The position numbers and the translations under genes are program-made. The notes beneath the pieces were generated by a model. It was not told the origin of the DNA. It saw only the letters and a program-made list of their open reading frames with translations, and ran no database searches. From an uncultured Ruminococcus sp. (GTDB lineage: Bacteria > Bacillota > Clostridia > Oscillospirales > Ruminococcaceae), in contig CAMWHN010000006.1 of the NCBI GenBank assembly GCA_947174085.1, positions 1-24,729 on the forward strand: a stretch of 24,729 nt of DNA, given 5' to 3'. Each line of letters starts with the position of its first letter. Position 1 is the first letter of the stretch. Below, piece after piece: positions 12,986 through 21,483 of the stretch.

Positions 12986-13369
12986 ATGAGTGCAAAACTT
13001 CATGTAAAAACAGGCGATACTGTTATTTTGCGTACTGGTGTAGATGAGTACAAGTATAAAGACCCTGAAAAAAAAGAAAAGGGTCGTTTGACTGCAAAAG
13101 TCGTTGAGGTTAGCCCAAAAGAAGGCAAGGTTATTGTTGAGGGTATTAACATGGTAACCAAGCATTTGAAACCAACGGCTATGGGACAGTCTGGTAATAT
13201 TGTTAGGGCAGAAGCACCTGTCTATGCTTCTAAAGTACAGTTGGTATGCCCGAAATGTGGCAAGCCTACCAGAATTGGTCATACTTTTGAAGAAAAGACA
13301 TTGGACAACGGTAAAGTTAAGAAAATGAAACTCCGTGTGTGCAAAAAGTGCGGTAAGTCTTTCGAGTAA
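12986..13369 (+). CDS. rplX: 50S ribosomal protein L24, zinc-ribbon form with an insertion
   Basis: The protein has 127 residues, longer than the usual 100-110. The N-terminal KOW domain starts KLHVKTGDTVILRTG and is interrupted by a charged insertion at residues 19-32 (EYKYKDPEKKEK) before GRLTAKVVEV. The C-terminus has two CxxC pairs, Cys88/Cys91 and Cys119/Cys122, a zinc ribbon seen in some but not all bacterial L24 proteins. L24 initiates 50S assembly. Confidence 0.96.
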   Translation: MSAKLHVKTGDTVILRTGVDEYKYKDPEKKEKGRLTAKVVEVSPKEGKVIVEGINMVTKHLKPTAMGQSGNIVRAEAPVYASKVQLVCPKCGKPTRIGHTFEEKTLDNGKVKKMKLRVCKKCGKSFE

Positions 13370-13381
13370 AGGAGAATCGAG

Positions 13382-13921
13382 ATGGCAAGATTAAAAGAAC
13401 AATATGTCAATTCCGTTGCTCCTGCATTGATGCAAAAATTCGGCTATCAGAGTGTGATGCAAATTCCGAAGCTGGATAAAGTAGTTATTAATGTTGGTGC
13501 TGGTGAGGCAAAAGAAAATTCCAAGGTCATTGATGCCATCATGAATGATCTTGCAAAGATTACAGGTCAAAAGCCGGTTGTTTGCCGTGCTAAGAAATCT
13601 GTCGCAAATTTTAAATTGCGTGAGGGTATGCCAATTGGTGTAAAAGTAACACTGAGAGGCGAAAGAATGTATGATTTTGTTGATAGATTATTCAACGTTG
13701 CATTTCCTCGTGTTCGTGATTTCAGAGGAATTAACGGCAATTCATTTGATGGTCGTGGAAATTATTCTACAGGTATCAAAGAGCAATTGATTTTCCCTGA
13801 AATCGAATATGATAAAATTGATAAAGTTCGTGGTATGGATATTAATTTTATCACAACTGCTCAAACTGACGAAGAAGCTAAGGAATTGTTAAAACTCCTC
13901 GGCGCACCGTTTGCTGATTAA
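13382..13921 (+). CDS. rplE: 50S ribosomal protein L5
   Basis: The protein has 179 residues, normal length. Landmarks are NSVAPALMQKFGYQSVMQIP, KITGQKPVVCRAKKSVANFK, LREGMPIGVKVTLRGERMYD and FPRVRDFRGINGNSFDGRGN. L5 binds 5S rRNA and forms an intersubunit bridge with S13. It starts at ATG 13382, 12 nt after rplX, with AAAGGAG upstream. Confidence 0.98.
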   Translation: MARLKEQYVNSVAPALMQKFGYQSVMQIPKLDKVVINVGAGEAKENSKVIDAIMNDLAKITGQKPVVCRAKKSVANFKLREGMPIGVKVTLRGERMYDFVDRLFNVAFPRVRDFRGINGNSFDGRGNYSTGIKEQLIFPEIEYDKIDKVRGMDINFITTAQTDEEAKELLKLLGAPFAD

Positions 13922-13938
13922 GAGGAGGGGCGCAAAAA

Positions 13939-14124
13939 ATGGCTAAAAAGGCAATGATTAACAAGCAGCAGAAGACACCCAAGTACTCTACAAGAGCGTA
14001 CACCAGATGCAAAATCTGCGGAAGACCACATGCTTATTTAAGAAAATATGGCATTTGCCGTATTTGCTTCAGAGAATTAGCAAACGATGGTCAAATTCCG
14101 GGTGTTAAGAAAGCAAGCTGGTAA
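13939..14124 (+). CDS. rpsZ: 30S ribosomal protein S14, zinc-binding type
   Basis: The protein has 61 residues. This is the short, zinc-dependent (C+) form of S14 typical of Firmicutes, with Cys24, Cys27, Cys40 and Cys43 in TRCKICGRPHAYLRKYGICR and the C-terminal GQIPGVKKASW. It belongs to the 30S head. A zinc-free paralogue, if the genome has one, is not in this window. Confidence 0.97.
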   Translation: MAKKAMINKQQKTPKYSTRAYTRCKICGRPHAYLRKYGICRICFRELANDGQIPGVKKASW

Positions 14125-14146
14125 AAAATAGAAGGAGGTCTTTGGC

Positions 14147-14545
14147 ATGCAAATTTCAGATACTATCGCAGATTTGCTTACAAGAATCCGTAATGCAAGC
14201 ACTGCGAAGCACGCCACGGTTGATATTCCTGCATCTAACGTGAAGAAAGCTATCACGCAAATTCTCGCTGACGAGGGTTATATTAAAGGCTTTCAGATTA
14301 TAGATGACGGCAAACAGGGCATTATCAGAGTTACTCTGAAATATACAGAGGACAGAACTCCGGTTATTTCCGGTCTGCGTAGGGTTTCTAAACCGGGCTT
14401 GCGTATTTACTCAAGCTGTGAGGATATGCCGAAAGTTCGTAAAGGACTTGGCATTGCAATCGTTTCCACATCCAAGGGCATTATGACTGACAAGAAAGCT
14501 CGTGCTTTACATGTCGGCGGTGAATTGCTCGCATATATCTGGTAA
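14147..14545 (+). CDS. rpsH: 30S ribosomal protein S8
   Basis: The protein has 132 residues, standard length. It begins MQISDTIADLLTRIRNASTA and ends with STSKGIMTDKKARALHVGGE followed by LLAYIW. S8 binds 16S helix 21. In E. coli it represses the spc operon at the L5 start, but I see no equivalent S8-like site near rplE here. It has a GAAGGAGG ribosome site. Confidence 0.98.
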   Translation: MQISDTIADLLTRIRNASTAKHATVDIPASNVKKAITQILADEGYIKGFQIIDDGKQGIIRVTLKYTEDRTPVISGLRRVSKPGLRIYSSCEDMPKVRKGLGIAIVSTSKGIMTDKKARALHVGGELLAYIW

Positions 14546-14559
14546 GGAGGAGTAAGATT

Positions 14560-15105
14560 ATGTCAAGAATTGGCAGAATGCCGATTACTGTTCCTGCTGG
14601 TGTGGATATTAAAATAGCAGATAATTTGGTAACAGTAAAAGGTCCAAAGGGCGAGCTTTCTCAACAATTTTCTAAAGAGTTGAATATTAAGCTAGAAGAT
14701 AGTGTAGTAACTGTCACTCGTCCTTCTGATGATAAAAAACACAGAAGCCTGCATGGTCTGACAAGAACTTTGATTCATAATATGATTGAGGGCGTTGTCA
14801 ATGGTTATAGCAAAACACTGGAAATTGATGGTGTTGGTTATCGTGCGGCAAAGCAAGGTAAAAATCTGGTCATGAATCTGGGTTTTTCCCATCAGGTAAT
14901 TGTATCAGAAACAGATGAAATTGCAATTGAAGTTCCACAGCCGAACCAGATTGTAATTAAAGGTATTGACAAGCAGAAAGTCGGTCAGTTTGCCGCTGAA
15001 ATCCGTGAAAAGAGACTGCCAGAGCCATACAAGGGCAAAGGTATTCACTACATGGGTGAGCGTATTATTCGCAAAGAGGGCAAAGCCGGTAAGGGCAAGA
15101 AATAA
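14560..15105 (+). CDS. rplF: 50S ribosomal protein L6
   Basis: The protein has 181 residues with the typical duplicated domains: MSRIGRMPITVPAGVDIKIA, then TVKGPKGELSQQF, and a C-terminal domain with PNQIVIKGIDKQKVGQFAAE and PEPYKGKGIHYMGERIIRKE. L6 lies at the base of the L7/L12 stalk near the sarcin-ricin loop. The start is 14 nt after rpsH. Confidence 0.98.
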   Translation: MSRIGRMPITVPAGVDIKIADNLVTVKGPKGELSQQFSKELNIKLEDSVVTVTRPSDDKKHRSLHGLTRTLIHNMIEGVVNGYSKTLEIDGVGYRAAKQGKNLVMNLGFSHQVIVSETDEIAIEVPQPNQIVIKGIDKQKVGQFAAEIREKRLPEPYKGKGIHYMGERIIRKEGKAGKGKK

Positions 15106-15127
15106 TTAAGAAAGGAGTACGGCTATT

Positions 15128-15487
15128 ATGATTAAAAAATTTGACAGCAGTAAAGCACGTCAGAAAAGACATGCTCGTGTGCGTACAAAGATTTCCGGAA
15201 CTCCTGAAGTTCCACGTCTGTGTGTGTTTCGTAGTGCAAAGCATATTTATGCACAAATTATTGATGATGTCAATGGCGTAACACTGGCAAGTGCATCTAG
15301 CATGGTAAAAGATTTTGATGCAAATGGCGGTAATATCGAAGGTGCTAAAAAAGTCGGCGAATTAGTTGCTAAGACAGCGATTGAAAAAGGCATTAAAGAT
15401 GTCGTATTTGACAGAGGCGGTTATTTGTATCACGGAAGAGTGCAGGCACTTGCTGAATCAGCTCGTGAAAACGGTCTGAATTTCTAA
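15128..15487 (+). CDS. rplR: 50S ribosomal protein L18
   Basis: The protein has 119 residues. Conserved segments are RQKRHARVRTKISGTPEVPR, LCVFRSAKHIYAQIIDDVNG and FDRGGYLYHGRVQALAESAR. L18 binds 5S rRNA with L5. The start has AAAGGAG about 9 nt upstream. Confidence 0.98.
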   Translation: MIKKFDSSKARQKRHARVRTKISGTPEVPRLCVFRSAKHIYAQIIDDVNGVTLASASSMVKDFDANGGNIEGAKKVGELVAKTAIEKGIKDVVFDRGGYLYHGRVQALAESARENGLNF

Positions 15488-15505
15488 AAAGAGGAGGGAA
15501 CACGA

Positions 15506-16006
15506 TTGGCTAATTTTGAGGCAAAGGATACAGAATTTATTGAAAAAGTAGTTCATATTAATAGAGTATCCAAAACCGTAAAGGGCGGACGTATCATGAA
15601 GTTTTCTGCTCTGGTAGTTGTCGGTGACGGCAACGGCACTGTTGGCTTCGGTATGGGAAAATCCAGCGAAGTTCCAGATGCAATTCGTAAAGGCATTGAA
15701 GATGCAAAGAAAAATTTGGTCAAAGTGCCATTAAAAGGTACTACAATACCACATGAAATTGTTGGTAAGTTCGGCGCAGGCGAAGTGTTAATGCGTCCGG
15801 CTGCTGCTGGTACTGGTGTTATCGCCGGTGGCCCTGTTCGTGCCGTAATTGAAGTTGCAGGCATTAAAGATATTAGAACAAAGTCTTTGCGTTCTAATAA
15901 TCCTTGTAATGTTGTAAGAGCAACAATTGCAGGATTGACAGGCTGTGCAACAGCAGAAGAAGTTGCTGCAAAACGTGGTAAGACTGTTAAGGAAATTCTT
16001 GGTTGA
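15506..16006 (+). CDS. rpsE: 30S ribosomal protein S5
   Basis: The protein has 166 residues, starting at TTG 15506 after GAGGAGGG. Family segments are EKVVHINRVSKTVKGGRIMK, FSALVVVGDGNGTVGFGMGK and the C-terminal domain with GTGVIAGGPVRAVIEVAGI. S5 lies at the mRNA entry channel and influences decoding accuracy. The UUG start is one of several non-AUG starts in this operon. Confidence 0.98.
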   Translation: MANFEAKDTEFIEKVVHINRVSKTVKGGRIMKFSALVVVGDGNGTVGFGMGKSSEVPDAIRKGIEDAKKNLVKVPLKGTTIPHEIVGKFGAGEVLMRPAAAGTGVIAGGPVRAVIEVAGIKDIRTKSLRSNNPCNVVRATIAGLTGCATAEEVAAKRGKTVKEILG

Positions 16007-16019
16007 GGAGGTTTATATT

Positions 16020-16193
16020 ATGAAAAAAATTACACTTGTAAAAAGCCTCATTGGCTGTAAGAAAGACCAGATTGCAACTGCTCATGCATTGGGTTTGAAA
16101 AAAATCGGCAATGTAACAACACAGCCGGATAATCCTTGTACAGCAGGCAAAATTCAAAAAATAATTCACTTGATTAAAGTAGAAGAAGCATAA
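16020..16193 (+). CDS. rpmD: 50S ribosomal protein L30
   Basis: The protein has 57 residues from ATG 16020, after the GAGGAGG that overlaps the rpsE end. A longer frame reading back into rpsE is a shadow. The sequence MKKITLVKSLIGCKKDQIAT, then GLKKIGNVTTQPDNPCTAGK is typical of bacterial L30. Confidence 0.96.
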   Translation: MKKITLVKSLIGCKKDQIATAHALGLKKIGNVTTQPDNPCTAGKIQKIIHLIKVEEA

Positions 16194-16210
16194 GAAAGGG
16201 GGCAATTATC

Positions 16211-16654
16211 ATGCAAATTCATGAACTCGTACCGGCTCCGGATTCTAATAAGCCTGTAAAACGTGTGGGCAGAGGTCACGGCTCTGGTAACGGCAAAACC
16301 GCAGGTAAGGGACACAAGGGACAGAATGCTCGTTCCGGCGGTGGTGTCAGAATCGGTTTTGAAGGCGGTCAAATGCCACTTGCAAGAAGAATCCCAAAGA
16401 GAGGCTTCAATAATATTTTTGCAAAAAATTACGCAGTTGTTAATGTGGGTGATTTAAATAAATTCACAGAAGGCACTGTTGTTGACACAGAATTACTCTG
16501 TGCCAGCGGTTTAGTAAAAAAAGTTTGTGACGGTGTAAAAATTCTGGGCGATGGTGAATTAAATGTTAAATTAACTGTGAAAGCAGCGAAATTTACTAAA
16601 ACTGCGCTTGAGAAGATTGAAAAGGCAGGCGGAACAGCTGAACAGGAAAGCTGA
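16211..16654 (+). CDS. rplO: 50S ribosomal protein L15
   Basis: The protein has 147 residues. The N-terminal Gly-rich extension is diagnostic: RVGRGHGSGNGKTAGKGHKG, followed by QNARSGGGVRIGFEGGQMPL and ARRIPKRGF. L15 is a late-assembly 50S protein. It has AAAGGGGG upstream and ends 11 nt before secY. Confidence 0.98.
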   Translation: MQIHELVPAPDSNKPVKRVGRGHGSGNGKTAGKGHKGQNARSGGGVRIGFEGGQMPLARRIPKRGFNNIFAKNYAVVNVGDLNKFTEGTVVDTELLCASGLVKKVCDGVKILGDGELNVKLTVKAAKFTKTALEKIEKAGGTAEQES

Positions 16655-16665
16655 GGTGAACTGAA

Positions 16666-17997
16666 TTGTTTCAGACACTGAAAAATGCATGGAGCGTGCC
16701 AGAAATTAGAAAAAAATTTATTTACACGCTTATCATGGTTATTATTTTCCGTATCGGCGGTGCAATTACAGTTCCGTTCTTGTCTCTCTCCGCAGTGCAA
16801 GAATGGATGACTACAAACGCAACAGACGGCAATATTCTGGAATATTTAAATATTCTTACAGGTGGACAGCTGTCAAAAGCAACTGTATTTTCGTTGTCAA
16901 TCACGCCGTATATTAATGCATCTATTATTATTCAGTTACTGACTTATGCATTACCGCCTTTGGAGCGATTGCAGGAAGAAGGCGAAGAAGGACGCAAGAC
17001 GTTAAATAAAATTACGTCTTATGTAGCACTTGTACTGGCATTAATCATGTCAATTGCGTATTATTTAACACTTAGAAACAGTGCAGGTGCAGTAAATTAT
17101 ACTTCTGGAGCATATGGTTGGTTCTCTGCAGTTGTAATTGTTGCATGTTTTACAGCAGGTGCAAGTTTTGTTGTCTGGATGGGCAATAGAATTAATGAAA
17201 AAGGGATTGGCAATGGCATTTCTATTTTGTTGTTTGCCGGCATTGTGGCAAGATTTCCAACTGATGTTGGCACACTGTGGAGTCTGTTCAAAATGGACAA
17301 CGCAAAATATTTCTTTGTAGATATTGTAATTGCATTAGTATTTGTTTTCATGATTGGATTTATTGTATTCATGAACGAAGCAGAGCGCAAAATTCCAATT
17401 CAGTATTCCAAACGTGTTGTAGGTAGAAAACAATATGGCGGTCAGAATACACATATTCCGATTAAAGTCTGCATGAGTGGTGTTATGCCAATTATTTTCG
17501 CAATGTCATTCATGTCTTTGCCGGCTACTATCAGCATGTTTGTAAAACCAGTAGATTATATTGACGATACAACTGGTTTCTGGCAAAAAGTTTATTTCCA
17601 TTTTGTTAATTTTTTCAAGACAACAAATTGGGGCTATGCTGTATTATATTTAATTTTAATTGTTGCATTTAATTATTTCTACGTAGCAATGCAGTATGAC
17701 CCAGTGACAATTGCAAATAATCTTCGTCAAAGCAACGGCGGTATTCCGGGTATTCGCCCCGGTAAGCCAACTTCAGATTATATTCATAGAGTACTGTCTA
17801 AAATCACACTTGTTGGTGCAGTATTCTTGGGATTAATTGCAATTTTCCCAATTGCGTTAGGTTGGTTTGACAGTAGTTTGCGTTCTCTCTCAATGGGTGG
17901 TACGTCAATTTTGATTGTTGTCAGTGTTGCTTTGGAAACAGCAAGAACTCTGGAATCCCAATTGATGATGCGTCATCACAAGGGCTTCTTAGGATAA
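16666..17997 (+). CDS. secY: Preprotein translocase subunit SecY
   Basis: The protein has 443 residues with ten hydrophobic segments, forming the SecYEG channel in the cytoplasmic membrane. It starts at TTG 16666 after GAGGTG. Diagnostic features are the N-terminal segment VPEIRKKFIYTLIMVIIFRI, the plug and TM2 region with ISPYI-like SITPYINASIIIQLL, the cytosolic loop ERKIPIQYSKRVVGRKQYGG and the TM8-9 loop with GGIPGIRPGKPTSDYI. It exports, among others, the dockerin protein with a signal peptide at 158. Confidence 0.98.
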   Translation: MFQTLKNAWSVPEIRKKFIYTLIMVIIFRIGGAITVPFLSLSAVQEWMTTNATDGNILEYLNILTGGQLSKATVFSLSITPYINASIIIQLLTYALPPLERLQEEGEEGRKTLNKITSYVALVLALIMSIAYYLTLRNSAGAVNYTSGAYGWFSAVVIVACFTAGASFVVWMGNRINEKGIGNGISILLFAGIVARFPTDVGTLWSLFKMDNAKYFFVDIVIALVFVFMIGFIVFMNEAERKIPIQYSKRVVGRKQYGGQNTHIPIKVCMSGVMPIIFAMSFMSLPATISMFVKPVDYIDDTTGFWQKVYFHFVNFFKTTNWGYAVLYLILIVAFNYFYVAMQYDPVTIANNLRQSNGGIPGIRPGKPTSDYIHRVLSKITLVGAVFLGLIAIFPIALGWFDSSLRSLSMGGTSILIVVSVALETARTLESQLMMRHHKGFLG

Positions 17998-18009
17998 GGA
18001 GGGCAAATT

Positions 18010-18651
18010 ATGAATCTGATTTTACTCGGTGCGCCGGGTGCAGGCAAAGGCACACAGGCAGAAGCTATTTCAGAAGCGTTAAATATTCCGCAGATTTCTA
18101 CAGGCAATATGCTTCGTGAAGCTGTGAAAAACGGTACTGAATATGGTCTGAAAGCAAAGGCTGTTATGGAAGCCGGCGGTTTGGTTTCAGATGATATTGT
18201 AATTGGTATTCTGAAAGACAGAATTGCACAGGAAGACGCACAGAACGGTTTTATTCTGGACGGTTTTCCAAGAACTGTTCCACAGGCAGAAGCATTAGAT
18301 ACAATGGGTGTCAGAATTGACAAAGTTGTAGAAATTTTCGTGCCTGATGAAGTAATTAAACAACGTGTTTCCGGCAGAAGAGTTTGTGAAGGTTGTGGCG
18401 CATCTTATCATGTGCAGTATAAGCCCTCTCAGACAGAAGGCGTGTGTGATAAATGCGGTGCAAAAACTGTAATTCGTAAAGATGACCAGCCTGAAACTGT
18501 TATTTCACGTCTTGAGACTTATCATAAAGAAACAGAGCCGATTAAGGCTTATTACGAAAAACAAGGCAAATTAGAAACTGTCATCGGACAGGAAGAAGTT
18601 GCTGATACAAAAAAGCTGACACTCAAAGCAGTGGGGGCTGAAACTGAATGA
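18010..18651 (+). CDS. adk: Adenylate kinase, zinc-containing
   Basis: The protein has 213 residues. It interconverts ATP + AMP and 2 ADP. The P-loop GAPGAGKGTQ is at residues 7-16, the AMP-binding segment STGNMLREAV at about 30-39, and DGFPRTVPQA at about 84-93. The lid (about 122-160) carries a four-cysteine zinc site, Cys126/129/146/149, typical of Gram-positive enzymes. It has GGAGGG upstream and overlaps map by 4 nt. Confidence 0.98.
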   Translation: MNLILLGAPGAGKGTQAEAISEALNIPQISTGNMLREAVKNGTEYGLKAKAVMEAGGLVSDDIVIGILKDRIAQEDAQNGFILDGFPRTVPQAEALDTMGVRIDKVVEIFVPDEVIKQRVSGRRVCEGCGASYHVQYKPSQTEGVCDKCGAKTVIRKDDQPETVISRLETYHKETEPIKAYYEKQGKLETVIGQEEVADTKKLTLKAVGAETE

Positions 18652-19406
18652 GCAGTATTACAATTAAATCTAAGACAGATTTAGAAAAAATGCGAATTGC
18701 TGGGAGAATTGCCGGTAGAGCTTTACAGCTCGCCGGACAATCTCTTGAAGCTGGCATGACAACAAAAGATGTTGACAAAATTGTGCATGATTATATTATT
18801 AGTCAAGGTGCAGTGCCGTCTTTTTTGGGCTATGGCGGATTTCCTGCGAGTGCCTGTGTTTCTGTTAACGAAGAAGTCATTCATGGCATTCCCAGTTCCA
18901 GAAAATTAAAATCTGGTGATATTGTTAGCATTGACGTAGGTGCATATATTAACGGTTTTCATGGCGATACTTGTGCAACGTTTCCTGTTGGTAGAATTTC
19001 AGAAGAAGCACAGCAATTATTAGATGTCACAAAAGCTTCGCTTTATGAAGGCATTGCTAAAGCTGTAATTGGTGCAAGATTATATGAAGTTTCCGGTGCA
19101 GTTGAAAATTACTGTGCGTCCCGTGGTTACGGCATTGTTCGTGAATATTGCGGTCATGGTATTGGCAGGGATTTGCATGAATCTCCAGAAGTGCCGAATT
19201 ATGTACAGGCAGGCAGAAAAGGCATTCGCTTGCAAGCTGGTATGTGCATTTGTATTGAGCCTATGATTAATGCCAAAGGTGATGCCATTCGTGTTTGTAA
19301 AGACGGTTGGACTGTCAGAACTAAAAATGGCAGTTTATCAGCGCATTTTGAACATGCAATTGCAATCACACAGAATGGTCCTGTGATTTTAACAGACCCA
19401 GAGTGA
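18648..19406 (+). CDS. map: Methionine aminopeptidase, type I
   Basis: The protein has 252 residues. It removes the N-terminal Met from new proteins. All five metal ligands are present: Asp96, Asp107, His170, Glu204 and Glu235, with the catalytic His79 in IHGIP. Its ATG overlaps the adk stop in an ATGA, so translation is coupled. No N-terminal zinc-finger extension is seen, so it is the plain type Ia form. Confidence 0.97.
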   Translation: MSSITIKSKTDLEKMRIAGRIAGRALQLAGQSLEAGMTTKDVDKIVHDYIISQGAVPSFLGYGGFPASACVSVNEEVIHGIPSSRKLKSGDIVSIDVGAYINGFHGDTCATFPVGRISEEAQQLLDVTKASLYEGIAKAVIGARLYEVSGAVENYCASRGYGIVREYCGHGIGRDLHESPEVPNYVQAGRKGIRLQAGMCICIEPMINAKGDAIRVCKDGWTVRTKNGSLSAHFEHAIAITQNGPVILTDPE

Positions 19407-19410
19407 AAAT

Positions 19411-19698
19411 ATGATGCAGTTACAGGTCGGTATGATTGTGCGTGCGATTGCCGGAAAAGAACAAGGTAAATTTTATAGTATTATAAAATTAGATGATAAT
19501 TTTGTTTATTTATCCGATGGTAAGCATAGAAAACTTGAACAGCCAAAACGGAAAAATAAAAAACATGTCCGTGCAACTGGTACAGTTTGGGATTTGAACG
19601 GCATGACAAACAGCGCATTGCGCTATAAGTTAAGACAGTATCAGGATAGCAATAGTCCCAAGGAGGAGAACGAATTTGTCGAAAGAAGATTTGATTGA
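19411..19698 (+). CDS. KOW-domain RNA-binding protein (L14e-like)
   Basis: The protein has 95 residues. The N-terminus VGMIVRAIAGKEQGKFYSII is a KOW motif, with a following basic stretch RKLEQPKRKNKKH. Small KOW proteins of this kind lie between map and infA in many Clostridia, and their role is not well defined. ATG 19411 or 19414 could be the start. No strong ribosome site is seen, so it may be coupled to map, whose stop is 4 nt upstream. Its 3' end overlaps infA by 23 nt. Confidence 0.85.
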   Translation: MMQLQVGMIVRAIAGKEQGKFYSIIKLDDNFVYLSDGKHRKLEQPKRKNKKHVRATGTVWDLNGMTNSALRYKLRQYQDSNSPKEENEFVERRFD

Positions 19699-19894
19699 AA
19701 TTGAAGGTGTTGTGCTGGAAGCGCTTCCAAATGCGAATTTTCGTGTGGAGCTTCCTAATAAGCATGTTATTTTGGCACATGTGTCCGGTAAATTGCGAAT
19801 GAATTATATTCGCATTGTTCCAGGTGATAAAGTAAAAATTGAAATGTCGCCTTATGATTTAACAAAAGGTCGTATCACATGGAGAGCTAAATAA
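19676..19894 (+). CDS. infA: Translation initiation factor IF-1
   Basis: The protein has 72 residues, exactly the usual length. The OB-fold sequence is MSKEDLIEIEGVVLEALPNA, then FRVELPNKHVILAHVSGKLR and GDKVKIEMSPYDLTKGRITW. It starts at TTG 19676 after AAGGAGGAG, both inside the end of the KOW gene in another frame. IF-1 binds the 30S A site during initiation. Confidence 0.97.
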   Translation: MSKEDLIEIEGVVLEALPNANFRVELPNKHVILAHVSGKLRMNYIRIVPGDKVKIEMSPYDLTKGRITWRAK

Positions 19895-19906
19895 GGAGGT
19901 ATTTTT

Positions 19907-20020
19907 ATGAAAGTAAGACCTTCCGTAAAACCGATTTGCGAGAAGTGCAAGGTTATTAAACGCAAGGGAAAAGTCATGGTTATCTGTGAAAATCCTAAGC
20001 ACAAACAGCGTCAGGGTTAA
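19907..20020 (+). CDS. rpmJ: 50S ribosomal protein L36, zinc-binding form
   Basis: The protein has 37 residues: [20 protein letters not shown], then a C-terminal half ending KHKQRQG. The zinc ligands Cys11, Cys14, Cys27 and His32 are all present, so this is the C+ form. AAGGAGG precedes the ATG. Its place between infA and rpsM is standard. Confidence 0.97.
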
Positions 20021-20051
20021 GCCCTAACAGCATTGGAGGTGTAATTTTTTA

Positions 20052-20420
20052 ATGGCAAGAATTTCAGGTGTTGACCTGCCAAAGGAAAAAAGAGTGGAAA
20101 TCGGTCTGACTTATATTTATGGCATCGGACGTCCCACTGCGACTAAGATTCTGGCAGATACTGGCATTAATCCAGATACCAGAGTAAAAGATTTGACAGA
20201 AAAAGATGTTGCAAAATTGCGTGATTATATCGACGCAAATCTGACCGTAGAAGGTGACCTTCGCCGTGAAGTCGCTTTGAATATTAAGAGATTGATTGAA
20301 ATCGGTTGCTATAGAGGCGTTCGTCATAGAAAAGGTCTGCCGGTAAGAGGTCAGCGTACAAAAACTAACGCAAGAACACGCAAAGGTCCAGTTAAGACGA
20401 TTGCGAACAAGAAGAAATAA
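20052..20420 (+). CDS. rpsM: 30S ribosomal protein S13
   Basis: The protein has 122 residues. It begins MARISGVDLPKEKRVEIGLT, and the C-terminal basic tail RHRKGLPVRGQRTKTNARTR contacts tRNA and 16S rRNA. S13 makes head-to-50S bridges with L5. GGAGG lies 14 nt upstream, slightly far from the ATG. Confidence 0.98.
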   Translation: MARISGVDLPKEKRVEIGLTYIYGIGRPTATKILADTGINPDTRVKDLTEKDVAKLRDYIDANLTVEGDLRREVALNIKRLIEIGCYRGVRHRKGLPVRGQRTKTNARTRKGPVKTIANKKK

Positions 20421-20439
20421 TTAAGGAGGGCGAGTTCTT

Positions 20440-20841
20440 TTGGCAAAGAATGGTAAAAAAGTAACCACGATACGTCGCCGCAGAGAGCGCAAGAATATTG
20501 AAAACGGTGCTGTGCATATTCAGTCAACGTTTAATAATACGATTGTAACAATTTCTGATACGCAAGGCAATACAATTTCATGGGCAAGTGCCGGTGAACT
20601 GGGTTTCCGTGGTTCCAGAAAATCTACACCGTTTGCAGCACAAACTGCTGCTGAAACAGCGGCAAAGGCTGCTATGGAACATGGTTTGAAAACCGTGGAA
20701 GTATATGTCAAAGGTCCGGGAAGCGGTCGTGAAGCTGCAATCCGTGCATTGCAAACTGTCGGTCTGGAAGTACGCATGATTAAAGACGTGACTCCAATTC
20801 CGCATAACGGTTGCCGTCCGCCTAAAAGAAGACGTGTCTAA
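20440..20841 (+). CDS. rpsK: 30S ribosomal protein S11
   Basis: The protein has 133 residues, starting at TTG 20440 after AAGGAGGG. Landmarks are GAVHIQSTFNNTIVTISDTQ, SRKSTPFAAQTAAETAAKAA and the C-terminal DVTPIPHNGCRPPKRRRV. S11 lies on the 30S platform beside the E site. Confidence 0.98.
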   Translation: MAKNGKKVTTIRRRRERKNIENGAVHIQSTFNNTIVTISDTQGNTISWASAGELGFRGSRKSTPFAAQTAAETAAKAAMEHGLKTVEVYVKGPGSGREAAIRALQTVGLEVRMIKDVTPIPHNGCRPPKRRRV

Positions 20842-20862
20842 TAGCAGAGGAGGTAGTTTTAC

Positions 20863-21480
20863 ATGGCTGTTAATAAAGACCCAATTCTGAAAAGATGCAG
20901 ATATCTGGGCATTAGTCCGGCTGTCATGGGCATTGATAAAAAATCCAGCCGTTTTGAAAAGGCTGGTCCTAATCGTAAGAAAATTTCTGAATATGGTACT
21001 CAGTTAAAAGAAAAACAGAAATTAAAATTTATTTATGGTGTGATGGAAAAACCGTTCCGTCATTATTTTGAATTGGCTGAAAAAATGGAAGGCAAAGCCG
21101 GTGATAATTTAATCACAGTTCTGGAATCCAGACTGGATAACGTTGCTTTTCGTATGGGGCTTGCTTCTACAAGACGTGAGGCAAGACAATTGGTTACACA
21201 TGGACATTTTACTGTAAATGGTAAAAAAGTAGATATTCCGTCTTATCGTGTATCCGTTGGCGATGAAATCGCACTGTGTGAAAATAGCAGAACAAGTGCA
21301 TTATTCAAAGGCAATGACCAAACTGCCGGTATTATCGAAAAAACAAGCGGCAGAATCGTTCCGCTTTGGTTGGAAGCGAATAAAGACCATTTTTCCGCAA
21401 AAGTTACAAGACTTCCAAATCCGTCAGATATTGACTACGAAGCAGAAACACACCTGATTGTCGAGCTGTACTCCAAGTAA
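20863..21480 (+). CDS. rpsD: 30S ribosomal protein S4, zinc-free type
   Basis: The protein has 205 residues. The N-terminus MAVNKDPILKRCRYLGISPA lacks the four-Cys zinc motif (only one Cys remains), so this is the C- form. The S4 RNA-binding domain is at about residues 92-155, with SRLDNVAFRMGLASTRREAR and QLVTHGHFTVNGKKVDIPSY. S4 nucleates 30S assembly and represses its own or the alpha operon mRNA in several bacteria. Confidence 0.97.
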   Translation: MAVNKDPILKRCRYLGISPAVMGIDKKSSRFEKAGPNRKKISEYGTQLKEKQKLKFIYGVMEKPFRHYFELAEKMEGKAGDNLITVLESRLDNVAFRMGLASTRREARQLVTHGHFTVNGKKVDIPSYRVSVGDEIALCENSRTSALFKGNDQTAGIIEKTSGRIVPLWLEANKDHFSAKVTRLPNPSDIDYEAETHLIVELYSK

Positions 21481-21483
21481 TAT

